In this document: positions 1 to 13,200 of the stretch, piece after piece
How positions within the stretch are numbered: position 1 is the stretch's first letter
How the letters are laid out: each line of letters opens with the position of its first letter
NCBI GenBank assembly: GCA_035582835.1
Contig: JAYKAV010003166.1
Span: forward strand, 964,486 to 1,028,485
Origin: Phoebastria nigripes
Lineage: Eukaryota; Chordata; Aves; Procellariiformes; Diomedeidae
Length of the DNA: 64,000 nucleotides
Direction of reading: 5' to 3'
The notes under the pieces: generated by a model
Seen by the model: the letters and a program-made list of their open reading frames with translations, nothing else
What the model was told of the DNA's origin: nothing
Databases searched by the model: none
Program-made: the position numbers and the translations under genes

Positions 1-84
1 TGAAGATGTCCCTGCCCACGGCAGGGGGGTTGGACTAGATGACCTTTAAAGGTCCCTTCCAACTCAAACTATTCTATGATTCTA
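1..84 (+). repeat. CR1 LINE 3' tail (5' part outside window)
   Basis: The block contains the hallmark end of avian CR1 elements: a 'ggttggactagatgacctt' segment, then 'aggtcccttccaactcaaac', closing with 'attctatgattct', the octamer-type terminal repeat used by CR1 instead of a poly(A) tail. It runs off the left edge, so only the 3' UTR end is seen and nothing can code. CR1 is the dominant LINE of birds and other sauropsids, so this is also evidence about the host. The element is in plus orientation and looks relatively young, with few differences from the family pattern as I know it. Confidence 0.92.
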
Positions 85-1679
85 AAAAAAGCGTGGCGTT
101 TGTTGCTGTATCAACAAGCAAGTTGATACTTAAGTTCTTCCCACCTATTTCCTTGGAAAAAAAATTTCTTGTAAGAAACCCAGAGAGATCATAAACCACG
201 ATTGAAACTGTGACATCAGCTCATTCCCTGCGCTACAGCTGCAGGGAGCGCGCAGCCCCTATCCCAGAGTGGAGCGCACACCCCAATGGCAGAGCAGCAG
301 GTGATGCAGAAAGCGTGCCCTCGGGCACCGTCTTTTAGGGATCAGCANTAAACTTGGAAAGATAAGGTACGGAGGGAGGAGGGAAAGCAGAGTACCTGGA
401 CAGGTAACAGACAGGGAGAGCAACTTAGCTGCCCTCTGCTGACTGTCTGATTTGTTGAACACTCCTCTGANCCAGTCCTGCACAGCTAAACTGCAATTTA
501 ACAGGTGAGGATTTCTATGAATTCATCTCCATACTTTCACACTGANGTTTACGTGACAGCCAGGTCCGCAAGGATTTCTTTACCCACTGTCGGGCTCTAT
601 CAGCAGGGGCCTGTGCAAAGATAGCAAAGCTGGCACAAATGAGGTACTCCAGCCGCCACCGCAGCAGCATGCATTCATTGGTGCAATAGTCTGCTCCAGC
701 TAATTAACTCTAAAAAGATGTCCAGGACTTGAGCCAGTATTTCTGCTGCATCGTGCTACGTAGAGGTACTAACTTGTTCAGCGCTTCACTTGGGTGTCTC
801 TCCCTGCTGCGGTGTGGCGTGGTGCACATTCAGCCCAGGCAGCAGCGGGGCATTTCATGCTAGGGCTCGTCCAGCCGGTCTGATCTGCCACTTCAAATCA
901 GGGGTCCCTTCAGTAAATCCAAAGATCAATAATTCTCATCAATGCCACCGATGGTGAAGATAGTGCCACTACAGACAAACTCCGTGGTCCGCACCTGGTG
1001 GCAACTGGGCTAAACGAGTTTCATGCTGTAGTGAAAAACATTTATTAAACAGCAATACTACTGAAATCCTCAAAAGGAAAGGGGACTGATCCACCGCTTC
1101 TCAACTCGGATGAATTCTCGTGCCTCTCATGACATCTTCTGTCTGTCAGACGGGTCTGATTAAATACACACGACCCATTTAATTTCTAACTTTTTTTAAT
1201 GCAAAACATCTCTGAAAAGCCCTCTATAAAATGACAAAGTGGTTTGAGAGACAAGGAGGAAAGATGGGATTTAAGTTCTAAGAACATTATCGTGTTTGTC
1301 AATCCTTGCTGCTTTGTCAAACCGCTTCACTTTTAACTTGCGCCCATTTTATTCGAGGTTTAAAAGCAAATGGGAGCATCGATTCATTCAGTATCTTAAA
1401 CACTTTTCCTTCATATAAAATGCAGCTATGTAGCTTTAAACAAGCACTTTGGTGAAATCCCAAATGTATCAGCATCACCCACTCTGCGTCTGCTCCAGTG
1501 TTTCTGGTTTAAGTAGCACAACTAGAAAACTAGGGTGCTTAGCAATGATCAGCAGTGCATATATTGCTCTCAGATAAATCTATTATTACTGAATTCACAG
1601 GTAGAGGGAAAATAGGAATAATGGCAGGTTTTTGCGTCAGGCAGTAACGTTGCAAATCCCCCATTCTCCCCCTCCTTTT
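85..1679. other. Non-coding DNA upstream of the INSYN2A CpG island
   Basis: I see no gene here. On the minus strand this should still be DOCK1 intron, because the host gene spans both sides of INSYN2A in known genomes; that is inference. Short open frames are present but have no recognisable product. There are single ambiguous bases at 348, 471 and 546. Composition is ordinary until GC and CpG content rise near 1680. Confidence 0.6.
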
Positions 1680-2340
1680 GCAGGCATCCAGCACCCCGAG
1701 CGCCAAACCCGCCGTTTCAGCCCCCCTGCTCGCACCTCCGGCGGCCGCTCCCCGCACGCTCCCCTACCCGCGCCCCGCAGCCGCCCCCGGCCCGGCCCGG
1801 CCCGGCNNNNNNNNNNNNNNNNNNNNNNNNNNNNNNNNNNNNNNNNNNNNNNNNNNNNNNNNNNNNNNNNNNNNNNNNNNNNNNNNNNNNNNNNNNNNNN
1901 NNNNNNNNNNNNNNNNNNNNNNNNNNNNNNNNNNNNNNNNNNNNNNNNNNNNNNNNNNNNNNNNNNNNNNNNNNNNNNNNNNNNNNNNNNNNNNNNNNNN
2001 NNNNNNNNNNNNNNNNNNNNNNNNNNNNNNNNNNNNNNNNNNNNNNNNNNNNNNNNNNNNNGCTCGGGCGGCCGCAGCTGAGCGCCCGGCCGCGGGAGAC
2101 CGGCGGCGTGGCGGGCAGCGCGGCTCCGGCGGGCGGGCAGCAGATGCGCGACCGGCGCGGACCTTCTGACGGCCAGCTCGCCCCGGCGGAGGGAGGGAGA
2201 TGCACCGCAAGGGGAGCGCACAGACCGCCACTTCTGCTTAAGGAAGCGTAAGGTAAGCCCGCCGCTGCCTTCAGAGCCGTAACGCTGCCCTCGGCTCTCC
2301 CCGCGCGATCGCAGCGGTCTGCCTCGCCGCCCTCCTTCAG
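1680..2340 (+). promoter_or_regulatory. INSYN2A: CpG island, probable INSYN2A promoter and non-coding first exon
   Basis: Around an N gap, both flanks are very GC-rich with frequent CpG, unlike the AT-rich surroundings. Examples are the cggcccgg repeats before the gap and the gcggcgtggcgggc stretch after it. The island lies about 15 kb upstream of the first INSYN2A coding exon on the same strand, and a strong splice donor (AAG followed by gtaagc) occurs at 2253 at its downstream edge. The simplest reading is that transcription starts in or near the gap and a 5' UTR exon ends at 2252, splicing to 17530. The start site cannot be placed because of the gap. Bidirectional activity, or a promoter for another transcript, is possible. 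Confidence 0.6.
1807..2061. other. Assembly gap (255 Ns)
   Basis: This is an unbroken run of 255 N in the middle of the CpG-rich block. The flanks are extremely GC-rich, a common cause of sequencing drop-out, so the true length and content are unknown. Any open frame running through it is meaningless. Confidence 0.98.
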
Positions 2341-3650
2341 CGAGGACTCCTAAAAATACCCGGTTCCCTGGTTTTCCCGATGAAAACTTCGTAGGGATGA
2401 GCATAAAGCATCGCGCTGAGCGCCAGCGTTATGCAATAGGGTATCTGCCTGCCTGGGAACAGCTATTGCATTCAATAACTTTCATGACAGATAAGGAGAG
2501 AATATCACTATGCCCGTGCAAGCCGCTACTTTCTTCTAGAAAAATACCACCGTTTCTTCTAATGCTACCTGGTAGGGGCGACTTGTAGCTGGAGGATTTT
2601 TGGAAGGTGCACAAAGTGCTTTAGTTTTTCACATGATTGATTGCGAGGAACTACNACTGCTTATTAACTTCAGTGCTGGGAAGTCCAAACGCAGTCCTAA
2701 TGAAGTGTTCATACAACATGGCAATGGAAGAACAGTGGACGTGTTCATTCCGGTAACTTGCAGTATAGCACTTCATTAAAAACCAAACAAAACAAAAAAC
2801 CCTCATCAGGGGCTGAAGCTGCTGCTGTTCTGTGAACTGTTATTATTGAGAAGCAGTGGTTCTCCCGATTTTATACACCATTCCACCCCCCGAGTGCCCT
2901 GTCACCATCATCAAACGCATTTAAATTGGAGATGCCGTGAAAATGCAGAAGGCAAATGGGACAAAAGGTAGCATGGATCCAGCACCAAAGTCACAGTCCT
3001 GGACCTTGCATCTTGCAAGACATCCCAGGCTTCCCGCTTCGCATTTCCATCTTGCCTTCCTATTGCTAGTAAAAATCCTCTCCTGTGACCTCAACGTCTC
3101 NACTTAATGCCATGTTTAGACAAGAGTTACAGCAGTGAGGGGGATGCAGGACTGCAGTTAGCTTGGATCTGTTTGGGGGAGGCGGGGGGGCGGCAAGCCC
3201 TAGCAAAATAGGGACATCTTGTCATGCTGAAAGCAGAGAATATATTCTCTGCTTATGTCACCGTCTCCCGAGGGGTCTGTCCCAAAGGAACTGTGCCCCC
3301 CTCTCTGCCACGAGTCAGAATAGGTAATGGAGCAGTTTCGTTTGACCTTGTATGTCTAAGCAGCTAAAATCCCGCACAAACATCACAGAGGAAAATTTAA
3401 CTCATTAGGCTCTATGATCGGGAAGTTTGGAAAGACCTGTTTTTCCAGCCTCTGAGAATAATTTTTTTTCTGCTGAATGCTGGAAAGCAGTAACAAAAGA
3501 CAAAACACTAACAGGTCATGTCTAATAAACTGGGAATTTATTCCCTCCGCTTAAGTGTTTCATCGTGATTACCGTTCATATTTACAGTGCTGTCAGGAAT
3601 GCTGCATGTATCAAGGTTAAAATTTAGCTGCTAGATGGAAAAACTACTAG

Positions 3651-3654
<4 letters not shown>

Positions 3655-3729
<75 letters not shown>

Positions 3730-3731
3730 AA
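3655..3731. repeat. Poly(A) tract, 56 uninterrupted A then A-rich
   Basis: From 3655 to 3710 there are 56 consecutive A, followed by A-rich sequence broken only by G at 3711 and 3724. No retroposed gene or SINE body is recognisable just upstream. It may be a simple-repeat expansion or an assembly-length artefact. Confidence 0.95.
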
Positions 3732-4242
3732 TCACATGACATGTAACTGTCCTAGCCATGTACTCAGACTAATTTAATGTAAAATTTCAAGCAAACATAT
3801 CTATAGTAAAAATATGACAAGCATGGAGAGTAATGTATTTCCTTACTTTCGGTGTGAAGCCTATTGGTGTTCTACCAGTCTGTTCATGCCTGCCTTTCTT
3901 TACTACAATGATACTGTTCTCTTCAAGTACAAATAACAGTTCTAAGTTAAAAGCTGGATTTTCTTCTAGCTTCATAAATGCAATATGAGCAGCTCAGATG
4001 AAAATATCTCAGTGCTCAGATACTACTAATTTATCATCTGGAGGTTTATATTCTTCTATACAGTGATGGCATACAGTCACTGATTTCAATAGAAATACAT
4101 AATGTATACACTGCTAATCCAAATAGTCATACTGAACAGTTGTAAAATAAAATTACTGCCCCAGAGTTTAAGGTGCTGTTGCATTTAAAGCATACTGCCT
4201 TCACAGAATGAGCTCACTGGGGAAGGCTGATACTAAATAAGC

Positions 4243-4265
4243 TTTTTTTTTTTTTTTTTTTTTTT
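4243..4265. repeat. Poly(T) tract
   Basis: A run of 23 T directly follows 'aaataagc'. There is no associated element that I can identify. Confidence 0.9.
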
Positions 4266-7200
4266 GGTAAGGACATCATGATGCCCTTGATGAAAATATG
4301 TGTTCTTTAGGACTCCATAATTATTAACGATGTATATTTTTAACAAGATGCTCAAAATAATTCTAATCTTGAATGAAATCAGTGCCTTTCCCCCAGACTG
4401 ACACATAAAAAAACAGCTGGCAACAGCACCATGAAAGAAAGTATTAGTTACTTATCAAGAGGGACAGCACTTAACATTCAATGCACCCTTCTACTAATTA
4501 AGCTCACAAACAAGTAGCTCATAAGATCATTGCTGCATTTTTTCCCAGTTAACTATTNCACTGACAGAAGCATTTTTGCATGAGAGATGCACAGCATATA
4601 TAATTAGTTCGGAGGTAAAAAAAAAAAAAAAGAGTAGCTAAGTTCAGTGGAGATTAACATACAGAAGGCAAATATGGCTAAGAAGCCCAAGAGCCTGCAC
4701 AAGTGCCGAATCACAGAGCGTGCGTCGTCTTCCTGACATGCACCACCGGGGACCGAACACTATTGGTCACAACAACACACGGTTGCNTTACTTGGAAATC
4801 CAAACTCAACAACAGATTGTACAAATAACAATGAGATATTAACACTGATGTTTTGTTTATCCTGTTCTGGAGAATTTAAAAGCAAACTTAGCAATACCAG
4901 TCCTTTGCAGTGACCGATGTGGTAGTGAAAGCCAGGGAAACCCATTAGCTTGCCAAAAATCTGTGCTAAAATACAAGGATACCTCCACAAAGATATTGAG
5001 CTGTGATATCTCAAGGCAGTTCCTTATCCAACCATAGTCATCTTGGACAGGGAGAACTGAGGATGTGTAGTCACATAATTCATGCATACTTGAGGAAATT
5101 ACAGTAAATCTGGAATATTTAAGAACATAAAAAATTCACATGCTTGTTTGAACTAGCTATTAAAAAGGTCTTATATTCTGCTTTATGACAGCCACTATTT
5201 AAAGAACTGCTGAAGATTCGTGCAAGATATTAAAAAACATGTAAGCAACAGTTCTATTTTATAGCACAGTACTCCCTTATATTTTTACTAATCAGTTTGC
5301 AAATTAAATAGGCTTTAAGGAAATGAGATCATGAGCATATTTTAAGGGGAAAAAAAAATCTCTGAGAGTGGTGAATTCAGTGGGAGTTCCATATTTAGTC
5401 TTTTGGAAATCAGTGCTTGCTTTTATTCTGCTTAGAAAATACTGTATAACCTATGAGCAGACACAGGTACAACTCACTAGGTATAGACATTCAATTTTAA
5501 ATTGCTATTGACCACACAGAATGTGATCAGAGCATTCTCTTATTTTAGTGGCACATCCCCACTTTGAAGTCTATTTTCTACAATTTTACTACATTCAGGC
5601 AGAAAACAGCCTCTCTGCTGATCCCTTAATACTCTCGAAAATAGTTCAACTTCTTTATACATTTGCACAGCACAGTGTCATGGTGATCCNTGCCTTAAAA
5701 CTCACCTGCTTTCCAGTTATATCTATGAGCACAAGTCTCATAGGCAAAGAAAATTGGTTGTAAAAATAACAATTCAGTGATCAAACAGCAACTTTTGGTG
5801 TCTTCCTCTTTGCCTGTTTTTTTCCCTTCAGTGGCAGAAAGACACCAGGCCTGATTTTACTCCAGTAATAGTTTTTCCAGCCAAATCTACCAATTTCAAT
5901 ACAGAGGCGTGTAGAAGAATAAGGGCCATTTTCCCAGTCTGAATTAAACAGAGATGGATTTAAAAGCCCTGGGACTGAAGGCTTCCAAGTCCTATAATAT
6001 TTNGGTGCAGATCTGAACTTCTTAATCTATCATTACAAGAGGAGATTTCTGTCGTTACGGGAAAGTGCTGGAGCTCTACCACATGTCAGATTCCCCAATC
6101 CATGTGCATCNCTGATCGTTTGGCCGCCTCAGACTCAGCCCATGTCAAAAAAGTGTATTAAACATCTCACAAATGCTACGTAGTTATGGCCAAATATATC
6201 TGAGGCTGCAGCAACTGAAAAAGACAGACTGGAGTAGTCATTTGTAACCAGTAATATGCTTGCCCACAGTGTACTCATGTACATGTTACAAATTCAACTG
6301 TATGGCTAAGTGCAGCCAAATTACATGGAAATTTCTAATATTTGAAATGAGACCTTGGTATTAATTTTCAATGCAAGAAACTACCACTAGTAAAATAATA
6401 ATATTTGAATACTAAGAAGCAAAACAAACCGAAGTATTCACCCATAGCCCAGTACTTAATGTTCAGGAGAGCAGAATGGAGTAATCGGCCAGCGACACAC
6501 AAAAAGGAACATTTCACTAGAGGACTACAACAGTCTTAGGTAAACCCTTCACTGCACTGGCTTTTCCTGCAGGAACTCTACCAGTTTGGTTTCTAAAATC
6601 CTCATCTAACACCAGAGTTTCATTAAACAGGCTAAAAACGCAGTTATACGGCAGACTAAAGAACGTGTAAGCACGTGGCTTTTGCACCTGATTTAACAAG
6701 ATCTGCAGAAGCAGCATATGGCCTGGCGCGCTGACTTCTTAACAGCAAATGGGCATTGTGGAAGCCCTCCGCAAACTTTTTTTCTATAGGTGCTGTCTGC
6801 CTCAGCTGTATGGTCCTTTTTCAGCATCGGTTTTGTGTGCTGAAGAGTGCTTCCTCCCGTATTGATTTCTATTTGGACATTCTGCTCCTTTGGATGCAAA
6901 GCTGAAGTCTTCTGCCCATCTCCAGAGAGACCATTAACTTCTTTTTTTAGCAGGCTACACCATCATAGACTTTTTCCTCTANCTGTATTTACCTTTACTT
7001 CCATTTTACCTGGTACAGAAATTCCTTATTATTTGTACGGAAATAATACTGGTAAAATCCCAACCTTAACTCATGTTTATGACATCCATGGGGAAGAGAA
7101 GCAAGTGGTTTGTGTTATTTTTGCCTGTCCATGATGGCTATAGCACGCTTGTAAATAAAGCCCACATAGTTACAAAGTTAAACTATTTTAAAAACAAAAG

Positions 7201-10200
7201 CAAAGGAAGATCATTCCATATGGTCTAAGTGAGGAGGAAGTGTCAAAAGCTTACAAAGAAGGATTTACTTGTTTTGTGCTCGTTTCCTCCCTTCCCTGCT
7301 TGTTTTATGCCTGCCCTTCCTCACCTCTTCATTTTCTTTTAACCTCCAGGAAAAACGCAGACACCTAGTCAGTAATTCAGTCATACAAGAGACAGTCCTC
7401 TGAAACAAGTCATAGCCACAGCACTTAAAGCTGCAAAACCTTTGCTGTACTGCTAAAAATGTCCAGCACAATTTCCAATTAGTTAAAAAACTGTCATTTT
7501 GCATTTAGACCCCACTTTGACGAGAATTATGAGACCTATACAACTTAAATACTTCTATCCCACTTCCACAGNGACCTAAAGCCACAGGACTAAGAAATCT
7601 TGTTAAATTTCAGTGAGACACATGAAGCAAAACACAGGTATGACAGCCATCCACTGTGACCACAGCGTGGATGGATATATCCAAAACTATCTTTAAATGG
7701 GGTAGTTTGGGTATTGGTAATATCCCAGCTTAACCACAGCAAGCCTGCTTTGTGCTTCCNGGAAAATCACAGCAGCCAACGCTCATGCCAGAGTTGTGAT
7801 GCTGTTGCTTGGAACAAGTCGGTGAGGTCAAAGCTGATGCAAGTTATACAGCTCAACCATGGTGTAAATGACTTTTAAAAACTGAAACAGAGGCCCTATG
7901 ATGCTCAATACAAAACCACTTAAGCAGGTGTGTAAATTTGGGACTGTATTTTAAAGTTAGTAACATGAAAAATAGTTTTGTTAGCAGCTACTTCCTGCTC
8001 TCCTTGGGAGAAGAAGGAAGAGACAATTCAGTGAAATCACNAATGTTTGTGTATTTATATATGAATAAGAAAAAAAATCTACAGCAAGCCCAATCTCTCC
8101 TTCAAATCATTAGTAACTGGTTGATCATGCCCATTTTGTTATTATATTCATTATTCTCTTCTGCAAATGCAATCAGAAATGAATGAGGAGATATCCACAA
8201 GTAAAGAAATTTAACTTGTGGATGAGTTTAATACATTTTTGTGTATCAAGGCCATCAGCAAATAAAACACAGCAATATCTCTAAGGAGCTGACAAAGAGA
8301 CAGATAAACCATCTAAATGCTGAAGAGAGTAATTCAGCAGAAATTATGCTTGAACTGCCTGGTAACACCGATAACACAGATCCATTCTGTAGACNGAGCC
8401 TAAGTTGCTGAATTCAAGATGAGTCTGTGTATTTTAGGTAGTCCTAGCTGAGCAAGTTGGTGAGAATAATGTGCTATATTCTTNCATTCACGCTTTGTGG
8501 TAGTGTAAAAACACACAAAGCCACAATGAATGTGATGCAAATTATCTGTCTAGTAGACAGTTCTGGTGCCTAGGGCGTTATCAGGCAATTCTGATTAATA
8601 ATCAGAATGCAGCCACGATCCTGCAGCTTCAGACAAGCAGAGTATGTAACTCGAACGGACAAAAGGGGCATATGAATATTCTTAAGAGGATCTCTAATTA
8701 TTACTTTAATACACTTCCTAATCATCCATATCACAAATAACCCATCCTAAAACACCATCACCAGAATGTTTCTTTTGAGATTGTCCCAGGTCCATGAAAC
8801 CTGGAAGCAATTTATTCAACATCTCCACACCATCTTTGCACACCCTCATTGCTTCCCTCTTCATTCTCCACACAGTTCTTCCCACACTGAACCAAAAACG
8901 TTTTCCTCAGTGACCTGGAATGAGCCGTCTGCACCGGTGCTACCCATCAACTCTGACCCGTCTCCCAGAGTCCTCATGTTTGCTGAGAACTTGAGACTTT
9001 GGGAGTTGAGATTGAGAGCATTCGCACCGATGTTCAGATTTAAGACGACTTCCCCTCACATCCGAGTTTGCCTCTTCCTTCATGTTACTTATTTCAAAAG
9101 CATCTCAGAACCAGCTTTTATGAAAGAAGTTTTGCAACATTAGGGACTATTATTCACTTGCAGTACAGCAATTAAACCACAGCTTTTTGCTCTAGTTCTA
9201 ATAACACTCTCTTTGGGTAACTAATGCTCATTTTTGTACGAGCCTTTGCTATAGCAGAAGTCAAACTGATTTCTGCACTTCTCTCGTCTTTCACCAACAT
9301 CAGCACGCTCAGATCGAACTGTACATTGATAATTTACAATTACAGCTGAGCCTGAACCAGAACCTGCTTGAAACCAGAAACTGTTCACAAATGTGCTCCT
9401 CAAGAAGGTGAAAATCACACAGCCTTTATTTCCTGGTGACTGCTGACAGCACTGGAGTGCAAATACAAATCTCCTAGACTGATATTATTCACCAATTAAT
9501 ATCCCGCTAACGATATCAGGATTTAGACCTAAATTACTCAGCCGCCTTGTTTAGCGCCACTTCACACCCTCCCAAGGCTTGTCTGCATGTAACCCTAATC
9601 CAAGTAGAAAGAGCTGACAATGTTCTGATGCCTTACAACCACTGACCTCAGGAAAGTCATTCATGTCTGCCATCTCCCATTTGTAGTAAGCTCTAGNACA
9701 GACTACAAAACACATTTTCCATACAATGAGATTATCTGCATNCCCAGGGGAACGGACTGATCTGCATACCTCGCACTGCACCCACACTTAGCACTACGGT
9801 GCCTTTCCATTACCTGCACAGCAAAACTGAAGATGCAAGACCAAAGCACGGAGTTGGAACCCACTTACCTCATTTCTCCTCTTTACCCTACCCAACATTC
9901 AAAAAGCCACGATGAAAAAGAAAAGCTGCAGTTGATGTAGATGCTTGCAGTCTGGGCATGTTCTCAGTCCCTAGCACCCAGATCACTCTCTCTGCAGGTC
10001 TGACAGTTTTGCAAACCTGTTGGCCGAAGCTAAAGAACAGAACTGCTTTTTCTCCTGCCATTTGGTGGTGGTTTTTCTTCTTGAACACCCACAAAAACTA
10101 TTGATGTTTACTAAGAACAATTAAAAGTTAGTATTCAACAATAATGCAGATAAGGAACTGTCTTTAAGCTCTTGTTTTTAACAGCTTGCTATTTAAATTA

Positions 10201-13200
10201 TTTAACAGAAAGTCCCATAAAAATGAAAAAGCCTTCCAGTGAAAGTATGCTGGCTTTTGGACTCCTGGAAGACAGTACAGTATAAGCAGAACTATTTGTG
10301 ATTCTCCTAGCAACACATCCTCAGCAGCATCCTTATACTGCGAGTACCAGCTGTAATGCTGACAAAGAGTTGCACAGATTTACATGGCAAAATAATGCTA
10401 ATAAACCTTTACTCAGATTTTCATAGTAGCAATAGCTGCATAGCACAGTAAGAAAAATAAGCATAATTCTTTTAATAGTAATGTTATTTTTTCCAGTACA
10501 CTAAATCCTAGCAAATGTTTGACACTGTAACAACACTATGAATTGACAGGGAATATCTTTTGACACTGCATTTGTTCCAATATGAAGTTAATAGTTATTA
10601 ACTCAGACCACAAGGGCCTATATTGTTTTTAACGCAAGTGCAAATCTCCTGTTAGTGTTACTATTAGTTGCACAAACATATTATGGGAAAAGTAACCCTT
10701 ATTGTACAGAATTTTATCACGTTGAATGGATTCCTTTTAATTTTATGCACGTAACAATATAGGAAGCAACAAAACCTAAGTATTATTAAAATTTGTGTTC
10801 AGAACGCGTAGCAGACATGTCAAAATTATAGAAAATAGCATATACCAGCTTGTGCATTCAGGGAAATTGTCTTGTTTTGTAAGGAAAATTTTAAATAGTT
10901 TATCCTACAATAGATTCCTGTTTTATCTAAAATTCTACAGGCTTATTAAATCATACATTTTATTTGTTGTCACTTACTTCTAAAGCTAAAGCTCACAGGA
11001 GCATTTAAAGGCATTTATTGTCTATCTCAGCCATTAGCTAGGATATGATTTTTATACATTATTCTTACAGAGCCTACCAATGGATGGGGGGGGGGAAGAC
11101 AAATCAAATGCCATATGATCATGTTTAGTCCAAAGGAAGACTTTCAAGGCAATTACAAATCTATCGTATGTCATCGCTGAAACTAGATGATCAATAGATC
11201 CATTTTTTGAAATTGTACTAAGAACCATCACAACTCTACCAAATGTTTGTAGTTTACAGTGCAATGCAGTATTTCTAAATAATGCATCCTGAAGCTGGTT
11301 TTTGTAGGAGAATGTAACTAAAAAATAAAGGATCAGTCTAAGTTAGTAGCCTTTGTTTCAGTCTGTGGAACCTCTTAATTTTTTCAGTGAAAATATAACC
11401 CCCCCCTTCACAAACTGTAATTTTGCTAGGGAGCATACAAGAGCTTTCTTTTCTGGTATGCACAGCAGTAACGTAGGTGAGAAATCTCCAAGCGTCTCCA
11501 GACCACAGGCTGGAAAGCACCGACTTAGGCAAATGGTAGCAATGCTCTGTAATTCATTAAGTGGAGCAAACTTCTCAAAACAGGAAGATTATAAGGCTAG
11601 GGCAATTCACCCTCTACTAGATAAAATACAGAATACATAAATGCAGCAATAAGAATTAATTCAATATTGAGCAATAAATAAGGAAGTTCAAGAGAGAGAA
11701 AATTCAAGTTCAATGCCTAAGGGTTTCAAAACAGATTTAAAAAAAAAAAAATACTAGTTTGACATTTACCAGCACTGCTAACTCTATTATTCTACATGAA
11801 CAATTCTGATAAAAGGAAGGGAGACTGATCTGTCAGTTTTGTAGGTCAATAGATATATTGGGGGGGTTTCCTAGTAACAGTCACCAGTACTTTCTACACC
11901 ACAAAAATTGGGCATACCTGCACCCTTGAATTTATCTGGAAGTCATATTTTATCCTCATACTTGTGTATTAAAATTCTATAAAAAAATTTGTAACACAAA
12001 GGAAAAGTTTCTGCAAACAACTAATAATTAATAACTGGCTAAGATCATTCATATTTTCCAACATTTTTATCAGTACAACTTTGTTTACTGGACATTGCTT
12101 ACTAATATTTAGGATACTACTATATGATTTTTAAGTTTGTATCATAACAACACGGTCAGTTAATCTAACAATTGGATTCCTTTTAAAAGACTGAAAATAC
12201 TCCTAAATTAATGAAGTCAAAATGTCTCAAAGTCAAAGAAATAACATGATATTAGAAGCAGTCTATTTAACTCAAAATTAAGAAAAACATTTAGATTACA
12301 TGTAAAATATCCTCAGGTTGCTATCACTGGTTTACACGGTGGTATATTTAGAATTAACATAGAATAGGCTTCTACATTGTATTTGTTTATATGAAGTAAA
12401 GCCAAGTTTCTTTCAAATGTCTATTTTTAACGATAGAAGTGTATTATATTCTACGTATACACTTACAAGATGACTTATAGACATCAAATAGTTTTTGAAA
12501 AACAAATACGCATTATTAAATTTTATGATAATATTTAGACATATAACAATGGCATACGAGGCAGTGGGGATTTCTCATGAGAAAGTATAGCCTTGATACA
12601 TTCAGAAGCGTGAAGATGTTACAGATCACTAATGAGCCTTCCTTTACACAGTAAAGCCCAATTATTTGCAATCCCTTGCATTGTTTTTCCTTTAAGCTAT
12701 TGCATACCTGCACAAAAAACCTGTGTGCTCTTAATACGTGCACAGAAGTTTACAGCTGCATCTCTACAGCCTTCATTTGGTCTGAAAATACAGAGACTGA
12801 ATTCTCTGCCTTTCATCTGCATTTGGAACTTGGAAAGTTTAACTCCACTCTGCTTATTAACACATTTAGTCTTTGAGTATACTTCTGTATCATAAAACTG
12901 ACAGAAATAAAACTTAAATTATCAGGTAAGCTACAAATCTCCTTTTCCTTCGTTAACAAATCAGTCTGGAAATTCAACACTGTAATCCATCTTATAGTGT
13001 AGTGACTTTGCAGAGTTTTGGATTAAGAGTGGAGGTCCTGCAAAGATTTACTTATGTACCTAAGCTTTACCTGCTGACACAGAGTTGAACAGTTGGGAAC
13101 CCACCGCTCCTCATAACTGAGGTGTGAATCACATAAAATAGGTCTCCTTCCTAGAAATGCCCATTGCATTGCTGAACTGAGGGGAAGAAATCTGGACAGC

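Noticed and set aside
1632..2404. Long open frames on both strands across the CpG island
   Set aside because: They run through the N gap, so their length is artificial; flanking residues are low-complexity Pro/Arg/Ala from GC-rich DNA.
8766..9143. 125-codon plus-strand frame
   Set aside because: No recognisable motif and chance-compatible length within an intron.
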